Source: Clostridiales bacterium
GTDB lineage: Bacteria > Bacillota > Clostridia > Oscillospirales > Acutalibacteraceae
Direction of reading: 5' to 3'
Length of the DNA stretch: 34,711 nucleotides
NCBI GenBank assembly: GCA_019416395.1
Contig: DXXH01000004.1
Span: 7,331 to 42,041 of the forward strand
This document shows positions 9,416-16,630 of this stretch, piece after piece. The notes beneath the pieces are model-generated. The model was not told the origin of the DNA and made no database searches. It saw nothing but the letters and a program-made list of their open reading frames with translations. The position numbers were made by a program, and so were the translations under genes. Within the stretch, counting starts at the first letter, position 1. Each line of letters opens with the position of its first letter.

Positions 9416-9447
9416 GGCTGTTGCAGTGACATTGTAACAGCCTTTTT
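9416..9447 (+). terminator. Rho-independent terminator after the peptide operon
   Basis: GGCTGTTGCA (9416-9425) pairs with TGTAACAGCC (9433-9442) around a 7-base loop, followed by five T. It separates the binding-protein gene from ridA. I saw no clear promoter between it and ridA, so read-through may express the next two genes. Confidence 0.85.
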
Positions 9448-9490
9448 GCTGGATAACCAAGCAATAAAACCGATCAAAGGAGAGCTTATC

Positions 9491-9865
9491 ATGAATCAGA
9501 TTTCTACCGACAAGGCCCCCGCGGCCATTGGACCCTATTGCCAGGCAATGACTCATAACGGTTTGGTGTTCACTTCCGGCCAGATCCCTCTGGATCCCGC
9601 TACCGGCAAGGTGGACGGGGACACCATCGAGCAGCAGGCCCGTCGGGTGATGGAGAACCTTTCCGCCGTGCTGGAAGCCGCTGGCTCCGGCATGGACAAG
9701 GTGCTGAAAACCACCTGCTTCCTGAGCGACATGGGGAATTTCGCCCCCTTCAACAGCGTGTATGCCCAGTATTTTACCAAGAACCCTGCCCGCAGCTGCG
9801 TGGCAGTGCGGACCCTTCCCCAGGGAGTGCTGGTGGAAGTGGAATGCGTCGCGGTGGTGGAGTAA
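9491..9865 (+). CDS. ridA: RidA family reactive intermediate deaminase
   Basis: A 124-residue RidA/YjgF protein, the standard family length. RidA hydrolyses reactive enamine/imine intermediates released by PLP enzymes to keto acids and ammonia. Family marks are the N-terminal APAAIGPYCQA segment, FTSGQIPLDP, and Arg107 in the AVRTLPQGVLVEVE stretch, equivalent to the substrate carboxylate-binding arginine. The frame is open to 9401, but AAAGGAG about nine bases before the ATG at 9491 and the family N-terminus fix the start. One base after its stop begins a PLP aminotransferase, a sensible partner because such enzymes generate RidA substrates. Confidence 0.9.
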   Translation: MNQISTDKAPAAIGPYCQAMTHNGLVFTSGQIPLDPATGKVDGDTIEQQARRVMENLSAVLEAAGSGMDKVLKTTCFLSDMGNFAPFNSVYAQYFTKNPARSCVAVRTLPQGVLVEVECVAVVE

Positions 9866-9866
9866 C

Positions 9867-11090
9867 ATGGGCATTCGAGAGAAGCTGAATTCCCGGTTCG
9901 CCCCGTTGCAAGGGGGATTGTTCCTCAATGTGACCAAGGCGGACGTGGGGGAAGGCACGGGGAATTTCCAAAAGGCCGGCGGCGACGTGATGGCGTGGGC
10001 CGACCCCTTTTACCCGGACCCGGCCATTCCCCAGTCGGTGAAACAGGCCATGATGGAAGCCTTGGAAAGCGGGTTCCCCGCCCATTACACCATGCCCATC
10101 GGCATGCTGGAACTGCGCCAGGCACTGGCCCAGCATATCACGGAAACCACCGGGCTGCCCATCGACCCCAGCCGGAATGTGATCGTCACCCCAGGTTCTG
10201 ACAGCGGATTGCTCTATGCCATGATGCCCTTTTTGGACCAGGGGGATGAGGTGATGGTGCCCGACCCCAGTTATCCATCCAACTTTCTCAACCCCACCCT
10301 GCTGGGCGCGGTCACCGTGCCGGTGCCGTTGCGGGAAGAGGACCACTATCAGCTGGATATTGAGGAATTCCGCAAGCGGCTGACGCCCAAAACCAAGATG
10401 GTGGTGATCACCCACCCCAATAACCCCACCACTACGGTGTTCCGCCGGGAAGGGTTGGAAGCGCTGTGCCGGTTCATTGTGGAGAACGATTTGATCCTGG
10501 TGTGCGACCAGGCGTTCCAGGACCACATTTTTGACGGCATTGAGTTTGTCCACCCGGCGGCGCTTCCGGGCATGTGGGAGCGCACCTTGACTGTGTGTTC
10601 CATTTCCAAGGGGATTGGGCTGTCCGGTTTCCGGATTGGGTACATCTACGCCGACGACGTGATCATGGATACCCTGTACGGCGGGGCGGTAAACGTGCTG
10701 GGGGCTCCCTGCACCTTGTCATCCATCGGGGCCATTGCCGCCTTGAAAGACAAGGAGCACTTGGCAGAGACCTTCACCCGCTTGGAGCGCCGCCGCCGGT
10801 TGGCCTATGAGAAACTCCACGATATTCCCGGAGTCAAAATGGACATGTCGGAAAGCGGCATTCTCACTTGGCTGAATATTTCCCAGTTGGGCACCGAGGA
10901 CCAGGTGTGCCAGCGTCTCCAGGAAGAGGCAAAAATCCTGGTAAACCAAGGTTCTCCTTATGGCCAGCAGGGGAAAGGGCATATCCGAATCGTCACAGCC
11001 TGTTTCGCTTCCGATGAGGACGCTGGGGAACGCTTGGAGCGGATCCGCCAGACTCTCTGGAAGATGGCGGAAGAAAAAGGCCTAGCCTGA
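9867..11090 (+). CDS. PLP-dependent class I/II aminotransferase
   Basis: A 407-residue fold-type I aminotransferase. The PLP lysine is Lys248 in SISKGIGLSGFRIGY, the cofactor-binding Asn lies in the HPNNPTT motif, and Arg374 (HIRIV) matches the arginine that binds the substrate carboxylate. An internal DPSYPSN motif is also typical. The amino-acid substrate is not evident. The frame extends upstream to 9762, but that part lies inside ridA in another frame, so the ATG at 9867 (one base after the ridA stop) is the likely start. Its position after a peptide-digesting operon suggests transamination of released amino acids, which is inference. Confidence 0.88.
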   Translation: MGIREKLNSRFAPLQGGLFLNVTKADVGEGTGNFQKAGGDVMAWADPFYPDPAIPQSVKQAMMEALESGFPAHYTMPIGMLELRQALAQHITETTGLPIDPSRNVIVTPGSDSGLLYAMMPFLDQGDEVMVPDPSYPSNFLNPTLLGAVTVPVPLREEDHYQLDIEEFRKRLTPKTKMVVITHPNNPTTTVFRREGLEALCRFIVENDLILVCDQAFQDHIFDGIEFVHPAALPGMWERTLTVCSISKGIGLSGFRIGYIYADDVIMDTLYGGAVNVLGAPCTLSSIGAIAALKDKEHLAETFTRLERRRRLAYEKLHDIPGVKMDMSESGILTWLNISQLGTEDQVCQRLQEEAKILVNQGSPYGQQGKGHIRIVTACFASDEDAGERLERIRQTLWKMAEEKGLA

Positions 11091-11181
11091 GAGAAGGGGC
11101 TGTTTTGGTGAAACCCGGCGGGCGCTGTGCCTATGCAGGGGAAGATCTGGAAGGCTGCCGAAAAAAATCACAAAAAAATCC

Positions 11182-11210
11182 TTGACAAATGAAAATGATG
11201 GTGCTATAGT
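11182..11210 (+). promoter_or_regulatory. Sigma-A promoter of the trpB2 T-box transcript
   Basis: A perfect -35 TTGACA (11182-11187), a 17-base spacer and -10 TATAGT (11205-11210) lie just upstream of the T-box leader. This is the best-matching promoter in the window. Confidence 0.85.
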
Positions 11211-11220
11211 TACAACAATC

Positions 11221-11515
11221 AATCAACTTGAAACCTGTGACCGGGACGAGTATGTTTCCAGAACCGTTTCCAAAGCGAGCTGTGGGTGGTGTGAGCATGG
11301 CGGAATGGGGGAAAAGGAATGGACCCGTGAGGGCAAACCGAGCGTGGGCGTTTTAAAGCGCCGGCGTTAGGCGAGACGGAAGCTGACCGTTACAGCAGCT
11401 AGCGTATTTTGTTGTACGTGATAAGGCGCGTCCCTACAAGGGGCGAATTTAGGTGGCACCGCAGATGCGAAATGACACGCACCTGTCCTAAGGAGTTTAG
11501 GACAGGTGCGTTTTT
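11221..11515 (+). promoter_or_regulatory. T-box riboswitch, tryptophan specifier (UGG)
   Basis: A tRNA-sensing leader that allows transcription of the downstream gene when uncharged tRNA accumulates. Seen: the specifier-loop S-turn halves, AGTA (11249-11252) and GAA (11317-11319), closed by a CGGG/CCCG helix; the triplet directly after GAA is TGG (11320-11322), the Trp codon. Near the 3' end is the conserved T-box AGGTGGCACCGC (11451-11462); its TGGC bulge would pair with a GCCA tRNA 3' end, and bacterial tRNA-Trp usually has G at the discriminator position. The leader ends in a strong terminator. The regulated gene, a tryptophan synthase beta chain, agrees with the specifier. Positions 11091-11181 upstream hold nothing I recognise. 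Confidence 0.93.
11478..11515 (+). terminator. T-box regulatory terminator
   Basis: A perfect 14-bp stem (11478-11491 with 11497-11510) with a 5-base loop GGAGT and five T. It overlaps the region that would otherwise pair in the antiterminator, as expected for a class I transcriptional T-box. Confidence 0.92.
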
Positions 11516-11568
11516 CGTTTTCATGTTGGTTGAGCAGAAATTTCCCAATTTAGAAAGGATGGTACACC

Positions 11569-12939
11569 ATGACAGAGATCCCTTACAAAATCTATTTGGA
11601 TGAAAGCGAGCTTCCCCAAGCATGGTACAATCTGCGTGCCGACATGAAACATAAACCGGCTCCCCTGCTGAATCCAGCTACCCTAAAGCCCATGACCTTT
11701 GAAGAATTGCAGCCGGTGTTCTGCGACGAGTTGGTGCGTCAGGAGCTGGATGACACCACCGCTTATTTTGAAATCCCCAAAGAGATTCTGGATTTTTATA
11801 AAATGTACCGGCCTTCTCCTCTGGTGCATGCCGAATTCCTGGAGAAAGCCCTGGACACCCCGGCGAAGATCTATTACAAGTTCGAGGGCAACAACACTTC
11901 CGGTTCCCACAAGCTGAATTCCGCCATCGCCCAGGCCTACTACGCCAAACAGCAGGGACTGAAGGGCGTGACCACGGAAACAGGCGCCGGGCAGTGGGGC
12001 ACCGCTCTTTCCATGGCCTGTTCCTTCTTTGGCCTGGACTGCAAGGTGTTCATGGTGAAGGTTTCCTATGAGCAGAAGCCTTTCCGCCGGGAAGTGATGC
12101 GCACCTATGGAGCATCCGTGACCCCCTCTCCTTCGGAAACCACCCAGATCGGCAAGAAGATCCTGGAAGCCCACCCCGGTACCACCGGCAGTTTGGGCTG
12201 CGCCATCAGCGAAGCCGTAGAGGTGGCCACCGGGTTGGAAGGATACAGGTATGTGCTGGGTTCCGTGCTCAACCAGGTTTTGCTCCACCAATCCGTGATC
12301 GGTCTGGAGACAAAGGCAGCCTTGGACAAATACGGCATCAAGCCGGACATCATCATCGGATGCGCCGGTGGCGGTTCCAACCTGGGCGGGTTGATTTCCC
12401 CCTTCATGGGCGAAAAGATCCGTGGCGAAGCGGATTACCAGTTCATCGCCGTGGAGCCGGCGTCCTGCCCGTCCTTTACAAGAGGTAAGTTCGCCTACGA
12501 TTTCTGTGATACGGGTATGGTTTGCCCCCTGGCAAAAATGTACACCCTGGGCTCCAATTTTATCCCCTCGGCCAACCATGCCGGCGGCCTGCGGTATCAC
12601 GGCATGAGCAGCGTCCTGTCCCAGCTTTACGCCGACGGCTTGATGGAAGCCCGGGCGGTGGAGCAGACCGCTGTGTTCCAGGCGGCAGAAATGTTCGCCC
12701 GGGTGGAAGGCACCCTGCCCGCTCCGGAATCCAGCCACGCCATTCGGGTGGCCATTGACGAAGCCCTCAAGTGCAAAGAGACCGGGGAAGCCAAGACCAT
12801 CGTGTTCGGCTTGACCGGCACAGGATATTTTGACATGACCGCTTACCAGAAGTTCAACGATGGGGCCATGACCGACTATATCCCCTCAGACGAAGAGCTG
12901 GAAGAAAGCTTCAAGCAGCTTCCCAAGGTGGATCTGTAA
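11569..12939 (+). CDS. trpB: TrpB2-type tryptophan synthase beta chain
   Basis: A 456-residue fold-type II PLP enzyme, longer than ordinary TrpB (about 400) and of TrpB2 type: the PLP lysine is Lys115 in EGNNTSGSHKLNSA, where TrpB1 proteins have a NHTGAHKIN-like motif. ETGAGQWGTALS and the phosphate-binding GCAGGGSNLGG follow. The reaction would be condensation of indole with serine (or phosphoserine, reported for one archaeal TrpB2 group) to tryptophan. No trpA or other trp gene is adjacent; it is flanked by its own promoter/T-box and by a terminator, so it is a single-gene unit, likely for indole salvage. The start follows AGAAAGGATGG. Regulation by tRNA-Trp charging is strongly supported by the leader. 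Confidence 0.92.
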   Translation: MTEIPYKIYLDESELPQAWYNLRADMKHKPAPLLNPATLKPMTFEELQPVFCDELVRQELDDTTAYFEIPKEILDFYKMYRPSPLVHAEFLEKALDTPAKIYYKFEGNNTSGSHKLNSAIAQAYYAKQQGLKGVTTETGAGQWGTALSMACSFFGLDCKVFMVKVSYEQKPFRREVMRTYGASVTPSPSETTQIGKKILEAHPGTTGSLGCAISEAVEVATGLEGYRYVLGSVLNQVLLHQSVIGLETKAALDKYGIKPDIIIGCAGGGSNLGGLISPFMGEKIRGEADYQFIAVEPASCPSFTRGKFAYDFCDTGMVCPLAKMYTLGSNFIPSANHAGGLRYHGMSSVLSQLYADGLMEARAVEQTAVFQAAEMFARVEGTLPAPESSHAIRVAIDEALKCKETGEAKTIVFGLTGTGYFDMTAYQKFNDGAMTDYIPSDEELEESFKQLPKVDL

Positions 12940-12985
12940 CTACGCATACAAGGATCTATTTTTCTCTACTTTCCTATTATATATA

Positions 12986-13028
12986 GAAAAGGCGTTGCCG
13001 GAACCAGTGGTTACGGCAGCGCCTTTTC
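12986..13028. terminator. Bidirectional terminator between trpB2 and the PHP gene
   Basis: A 15-bp stem (12986-13000 with 13014-13028, one T-G wobble) has A-runs on one side and T-runs on the other, so it can end transcription from both directions. It lies between convergent genes. The rest of 12940-13116 also has a small CCGGAAA/TTTCCGG palindrome (13087-13101) near the PHP stop and no gene. Confidence 0.8.
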
Positions 13029-13116
13029 TCAGTTTGTTTTGTTTTGAAAATTCCACATCAAAATCCGGTTTTGATAGCTCGGTTGCCCGGAAATTTTCCG
13101 GACGGGGAGCCAAACC

Positions 13117-13845
13117 TCAGGGCTCCACCAGGTTCCCTTTGACGACCAGCCGGTAGTCTTTCCGCTTCCAGGCGGAGATCAAGTCCTGTATGGTGGAAGC
13201 GGGCTGACGCAGGGCAACCCCCGCCATGCCGATGGCCGGTTCGTCTGCCCGATGCACGTCCCCGCCGGAAGTGGGGATCAGTCCTGCCTTGCGGACGAAT
13301 TCTTCCGCTTTTTTGTTTTCCGAATCCCGGTTGAAGTAGTTGTATACCTCGCCGCCGTCCAGACATTCCGGCTGGAGCGGCAAGCTCATGTCGATGTAAG
13401 GCCGGTCGCGGAAGGGGTGGGCCATGGAGAGGAATCCGCCCGCCTGCCGTACCAGCGCCCCGTATTCCGAAAGGGGCAGCCGGTGCAGGTCCTTGTGGGC
13501 TTGAAGAAATTCCAGGTCAATCCCGTAGGTGAGCACTTCTTTGCCGCCGCCATAGTGATGCTCCAAGCCAAAAAATACTTGGAAGCCCTTGCCCTGGCTC
13601 CAATCCCGGGCCGCTTCATAGGCTTCCCAATAGCGGGCCATGCGCTGGTCCCAGGGAAGTGTCCGGTCTACCGCCGTGTTGCCCAGCAAAAAGTGATCCG
13701 TCAGCACCATGCCGGCGTATCCCTTTTCATAATAGGCCTGGGCCATTTCCTGGGGGGAGCTGGACGCGCAGGCACTGCACCAGCTGCAATGGCAATGTGT
13801 CTCGTAACGATAGGGGAATGCTTGTTCCTGGTCTTTCTGTGACAT
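13117..13845 (-). CDS. PHP-domain phosphoesterase
   Basis: A 242-residue metal-dependent phosphoesterase-like protein of the PHP superfamily (histidinol-phosphatase type). Motifs in order: His17 and His19 in THCHC (metal site), LTDHF, GLEHHYGGG, MAHPFRD and SGGDVHRAD, which together match the PHP metal-ligand series. The N-terminal motif is unusually cysteine-rich (Cys18, 20, 23, 26). Substrate is unknown. An upstream in-frame ATG at 13857 overlaps the MATE stop codon (ATGA), but GAGG sits about six bases before the ATG at 13845, which is preferred; the alternative adds four residues. It is last in a minus-strand operon with the MATE and HAD genes. Confidence 0.85.
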   Translation of the reverse strand: MSQKDQEQAFPYRYETHCHCSWCSACASSSPQEMAQAYYEKGYAGMVLTDHFLLGNTAVDRTLPWDQRMARYWEAYEAARDWSQGKGFQVFFGLEHHYGGGKEVLTYGIDLEFLQAHKDLHRLPLSEYGALVRQAGGFLSMAHPFRDRPYIDMSLPLQPECLDGGEVYNYFNRDSENKKAEEFVRKAGLIPTSGGDVHRADEPAIGMAGVALRQPASTIQDLISAWKRKDYRLVVKGNLVEP

Positions 13846-13853
13846 AAAATACC

Positions 13854-15263
13854 TCATTTCCTTTCTGATGAACCGCTTACTACGTTTTTCGCCCAGATTC
13901 CCGACAGCAGCATTGCCGTGCCGATGATGGCCTTAATGATATCCGCGCTGGAGACGAAGAAAAATACCCACACCACCGAAAGCCCGGTGAACTGGCACAG
14001 GCAGAAGGCGATGGGCAGGCACACCACCCAAGTGAACACGCAGTCAAATAGGAAGGTGATAAAGGTTTTGCCCCCAGAACGAATGGTGAAATAAGTGCCG
14101 TGGACATACGAGGTCAAGGGCAGGAACGCGCCGGAAACCATCAAAAGCCGGGTGGCAGTGTGACGGACCGTGGGTTCCGTGTTGTAGATGTAGGGGATAA
14201 AGGGGGAACAGGCCAAGATCAAACAGCCGATGACCAAGTTGACGCAGACGCTGAAAAACAGCAGCTTGCGCACGGTGTCCTTGGCGCCGGAAATGTCGTT
14301 GGCTCCCAGCAGTTGTCCGGAGAGGATCCCAATGGCGTTGCCCATGGCCATCATCACAATGGCAAACAGGTTCCACACAGTGGAGTTGATGTTGGTGGCG
14401 GCAACGGCTTCCAATCCCCGGGTGGCGTAGCACATGTTGACTGCCGCGGTGCCGATGGACCAGAGGGTTTCATTCAGCAGCAGGGGAGTGCCAGTGATGG
14501 CGATCTGCTTGACCAGGGACAAGGGTACCCGGAAATCCCGGAACAGCCCCTGGACAAAGGGGAATTGCTGCCGGTGGCGGTAGGTGCGCCCCAGCAGGTA
14601 AGCCATTTCCACATAGCGGGCGATCACCGTGGCCAAAGCGGCGCCGGCCACGCCCATGCGGGGAAACCCGAAGCTGCCGAAAATCAGCAGGTAGTTGCCC
14701 ACCAGGTTGACGCAGATGGCGATGATGCTGGCGATCATAGGGGAGAAGGTTTCGCCCACGTCCCGCAGGGTGCTGGAAAAGCACTGGACCAGGGCAAAGG
14801 GCAGCAAGCCCCACAAAATGATGTCCATGTAATCCTTGGCGTAACCCAAGGTGGCGGCGATCTCTTCCGGGGAAGAGGCGTCCTCGTTTAAGTAAAGCTG
14901 AAACAGCTGCTGGCCGAACAGCAGGAATACGCAAACACCGAGAACGAAAACCACCAGGCTGAAGATCAGCCGGAAGCGCAGGGTGTAACGGACGCCTTCC
15001 TGGTCCTTTTTGCCGAAGAATTGCGCCCCGAAAATAGATGCTCCGGAAAGGCCGCCGAAAATGGTCAGGTTAAAGATAAAGACAATCTGGTTGACAATGG
15101 CCACACCGGACATGGGAGTGGTTCCCAACCGGCCTACCATTACATTGTCCAGCAGGTTTACAAACTGGGTGATTCCCTGCTGGACGATCATAGGCACCAA
15201 AAGGGCCAGCACAGAGGCGTAAAACGCCCGTGTGCCAATCAATTTTTTCCTCAAGCTTGTCAT
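13854..15263 (-). CDS. MATE family efflux transporter
   Basis: A 469-residue polytopic membrane protein of the multidrug and toxin extrusion family, with roughly 12 hydrophobic segments in two similar halves. Family marks are the N-terminal LALLVPMIVQQGITQFVNLLDNVMVG segment (split here as LVPMIVQQ and LDNVMVG) and the GASIFGAQFFGKKD region. It would export cationic or drug-like compounds by proton or sodium antiport; the substrate is unknown. AAGGAGT lies about 12 bases upstream of the ATG. It overlaps the PHP start by the ATGA arrangement and starts 39 bases after the HAD gene ends, so the three are probably cotranscribed. Confidence 0.92.
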   Translation of the reverse strand: MTSLRKKLIGTRAFYASVLALLVPMIVQQGITQFVNLLDNVMVGRLGTTPMSGVAIVNQIVFIFNLTIFGGLSGASIFGAQFFGKKDQEGVRYTLRFRLIFSLVVFVLGVCVFLLFGQQLFQLYLNEDASSPEEIAATLGYAKDYMDIILWGLLPFALVQCFSSTLRDVGETFSPMIASIIAICVNLVGNYLLIFGSFGFPRMGVAGAALATVIARYVEMAYLLGRTYRHRQQFPFVQGLFRDFRVPLSLVKQIAITGTPLLLNETLWSIGTAAVNMCYATRGLEAVAATNINSTVWNLFAIVMMAMGNAIGILSGQLLGANDISGAKDTVRKLLFFSVCVNLVIGCLILACSPFIPYIYNTEPTVRHTATRLLMVSGAFLPLTSYVHGTYFTIRSGGKTFITFLFDCVFTWVVCLPIAFCLCQFTGLSVVWVFFFVSSADIIKAIIGTAMLLSGIWAKNVVSGSSERK

Positions 15264-15302
15264 GTGATATTCAATACTCCTTATTTCCCAAAATAAAACG
15301 GT

Positions 15303-16010
15303 TTATCCCAACAGGTTCCCCAATCCCTGGGACAGATCTTCCGCAGGCGTCAGACGGGAGATCAGCTCCTCGTAGTCCCGCAGATACAGGTTGGCTATGG
15401 ACGCGATGCCTTCCGCTGTTTCGATAGTTCCTTCCCCATCGGTGGAAATGCCGTCTTCCACGGCCACCACCGGGAATCCTGCCTGTTTGGCTGTGCGGAT
15501 CGCGTAGGCCGAATCCTCAAACACCACGCTTTCTTCCGGCTTGGCTCCCAGCTTTTTGGCGCAGTACAGGAAAATATCCGGGTGTTCTTTGCTTTTCCCC
15601 ACTTCCCCACAGGTGGCGAAAAATTCCACCAGGGACAGCATTCCCAAATGCTCCAGGGCCAGCATGACGCCCTTCCGGTTGGAAGCGGTTGCCACAGCTA
15701 CCGGCACCCGGTTTTCCTTGAGAAGCTCTAGAAATTCCTTGGCGTGGGGCTTGGCTTGTACCCGTGTGCGGTAGCCTTCCACCGCCAATGCGGAAAGCTC
15801 CCGGACGATTTCCTCTGGGGGATTTTTTACCCCCAGCGTCCCGTGGTAATATTCCGCGCATTGTTCCAAGCTCAGCCGGTTCAGGGTGCGGTGCAGCCCT
15901 TCCGGAGCTTGAATCCCTTTCCGGGCAGCGTATTCATAGGTGATATCCCGCCACATGGGCATGGAATCCAGCAAAGTGCCGTCAGCGTCAAAAATGCAGC
16001 AGCGAATCAT
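15303..16010 (-). CDS. HAD-superfamily hydrolase (beta-phosphoglucomutase-like)
   Basis: A 235-residue HAD subfamily IA phosphatase or phosphomutase. Motif I is DADGT (nucleophile Asp8, acid/base Asp10), motif II is VATAS, the conserved Lys lies in GKSKEHPD, and motif III/IV is VVFEDS. An alpha-helical cap lies between motifs I and II. The EDS form and the KSKEHPD segment resemble beta-phosphoglucomutase-like phosphatases; the exact substrate is not determined. The frame continues to 16406, but GGGGGG six bases before the ATG at 16010 and the HAD N-terminus fix the start. It has its own promoter and heads the HAD-MATE-PHP operon. Confidence 0.87.
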   Translation of the reverse strand: MIRCCIFDADGTLLDSMPMWRDITYEYAARKGIQAPEGLHRTLNRLSLEQCAEYYHGTLGVKNPPEEIVRELSALAVEGYRTRVQAKPHAKEFLELLKENRVPVAVATASNRKGVMLALEHLGMLSLVEFFATCGEVGKSKEHPDIFLYCAKKLGAKPEESVVFEDSAYAIRTAKQAGFPVVAVEDGISTDGEGTIETAEGIASIANLYLRDYEELISRLTPAEDLSQGLGNLLG

Positions 16011-16040
16011 ATAGAACCCCCCTTTTTGACTTCCTGTCCC

Positions 16041-16069
16041 AGTATAGCAGAAAGATTTTCCCAGCGCAA
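16041..16069 (-). promoter_or_regulatory. Promoter of the HAD-MATE-PHP operon
   Basis: Read on the minus strand, TTGCGC (16069-16064) and TATACT (16046-16041) are separated by 17 bases, just upstream of the HAD gene and downstream of the lipoprotein terminator. Confidence 0.65.
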
Positions 16070-16084
16070 GGACGCCCAAGGCAG

Positions 16085-16113
16085 AAAAAAACCGCCGCCC
16101 AGCAGGGCGGCGG
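16085..16113 (-). terminator. Terminator of the small lipoprotein gene
   Basis: On the minus strand a 9-bp GC-only stem (16105-16113 with 16092-16100) with a 4-base loop is followed by a run of seven T (16091-16085). It directly follows the lipoprotein stop codon. Confidence 0.85.
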
Positions 16114-16123
16114 CCAGAAAAGG

Positions 16124-16438
16124 TCAGCGGGGTTCGGGAGCGGGAGAAGGACTGGTGGTATCGTCCTCTTTGCGGGAAGATTCGTCTTCCGAAGAATCCT
16201 CTTTGGAAGAGTCTTCCTTGCGGGAGCTGTCCGGGTCCATCATGGATTCCATAGCGGAGCCCACACGGCTTCCGGCTTCTTCCATACCGCTTTCCACACG
16301 GGAAACGGTTTCGCCCACGCCGCTCTCCACACGGGAGATGGTGCTGGACACGTCGTTTTTGGCCTGGTCCCCGCAGCCGGCAAGAAGGATCCCTAAAGCG
16401 GCGCACAGGGAAAAGGCGATCAGTTTGTTTCGTAGCAT
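16124..16438 (-). CDS. Small Ser/Glu-rich lipoprotein, function unknown
   Basis: A 104-residue predicted lipoprotein that I do not assign to a family. It has a basic N-terminus, a hydrophobic stretch and a lipobox (LLAGC, Cys near residue 22). The mature part begins with a repeated motif: VESGVGETVSRVESGMEEAGSRVGS, read as about three copies of a (S)RVESGxxE(x) unit of roughly 11 residues, suggesting an amphipathic helix or coiled coil. It ends in a charged Ser/Lys/Glu/Asp tail and a Pro-rich end. The frame opens at a GTG at 16459, but AAAGGAA about ten bases before the ATG at 16438 and the signal peptide favour 16438. It is probably monocistronic, flanked by its own terminator. Confidence 0.75.
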   Translation of the reverse strand: MLRNKLIAFSLCAALGILLAGCGDQAKNDVSSTISRVESGVGETVSRVESGMEEAGSRVGSAMESMMDPDSSRKEDSSKEDSSEDESSRKEDDTTSPSPAPEPR

Positions 16439-16488
16439 GTTTGAAAGGTTCCTTTCCACAGTTTCAGCCGTCCCAGGGCAGTGAAAAC

Positions 16489-16518
16489 CTTGGGAGACTT
16501 TTTGTAGTATCTCCCAAG
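16489..16518. repeat. Inverted repeat in the lipoprotein/fruK intergenic region
   Basis: CTTGGGAGA (16489-16497) and TCTCCCAAG (16510-16518) form a perfect 9-bp inverted repeat with a 12-base centre. It lies between divergent genes, so it may be an operator or a leader hairpin. No T-run follows on the plus strand. Confidence 0.55.
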
Positions 16519-16540
16519 CTGCGGGGAAGTATACATCCTG

Positions 16541-16565
16541 GAATATGGTGAAATAGAATATGGTG
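16541..16565 (+). repeat. Direct repeat GAATATGGTG upstream of fruK
   Basis: GAATATGGTG occurs at 16541-16550 and again at 16556-16565 (15-base period), ending four bases before the -35 of the fruK promoter. The position fits an activator site; this is inference. Confidence 0.45.
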
Positions 16566-16568
16566 GAA

Positions 16569-16597
16569 TTGAAAATCTTTTTTGAAAATGATAGAAT
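16569..16597 (+). promoter_or_regulatory. Predicted fruK promoter
   Basis: TTGAAA (16569-16574), 17-base spacer, TAGAAT (16592-16597), about 33 bases before the start codon. Confidence 0.65.
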
Positions 16598-16630
16598 ACC
16601 TTAAGAATCTTGTAAGGGCGTGAACGTATC

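Noticed and set aside
7502..9958. An 818-residue open frame on the minus strand opposite the substrate-binding protein and ridA
   Set aside because: It is antisense to genes with clear families, spans their boundaries and the terminator at 9416, and shows no domain; it is a GC-driven shadow frame.
11182..11603. Short plus-strand frames over the region upstream of trpB2
   Set aside because: They overlap the promoter and T-box leader, have no ribosome binding site and resemble no protein.
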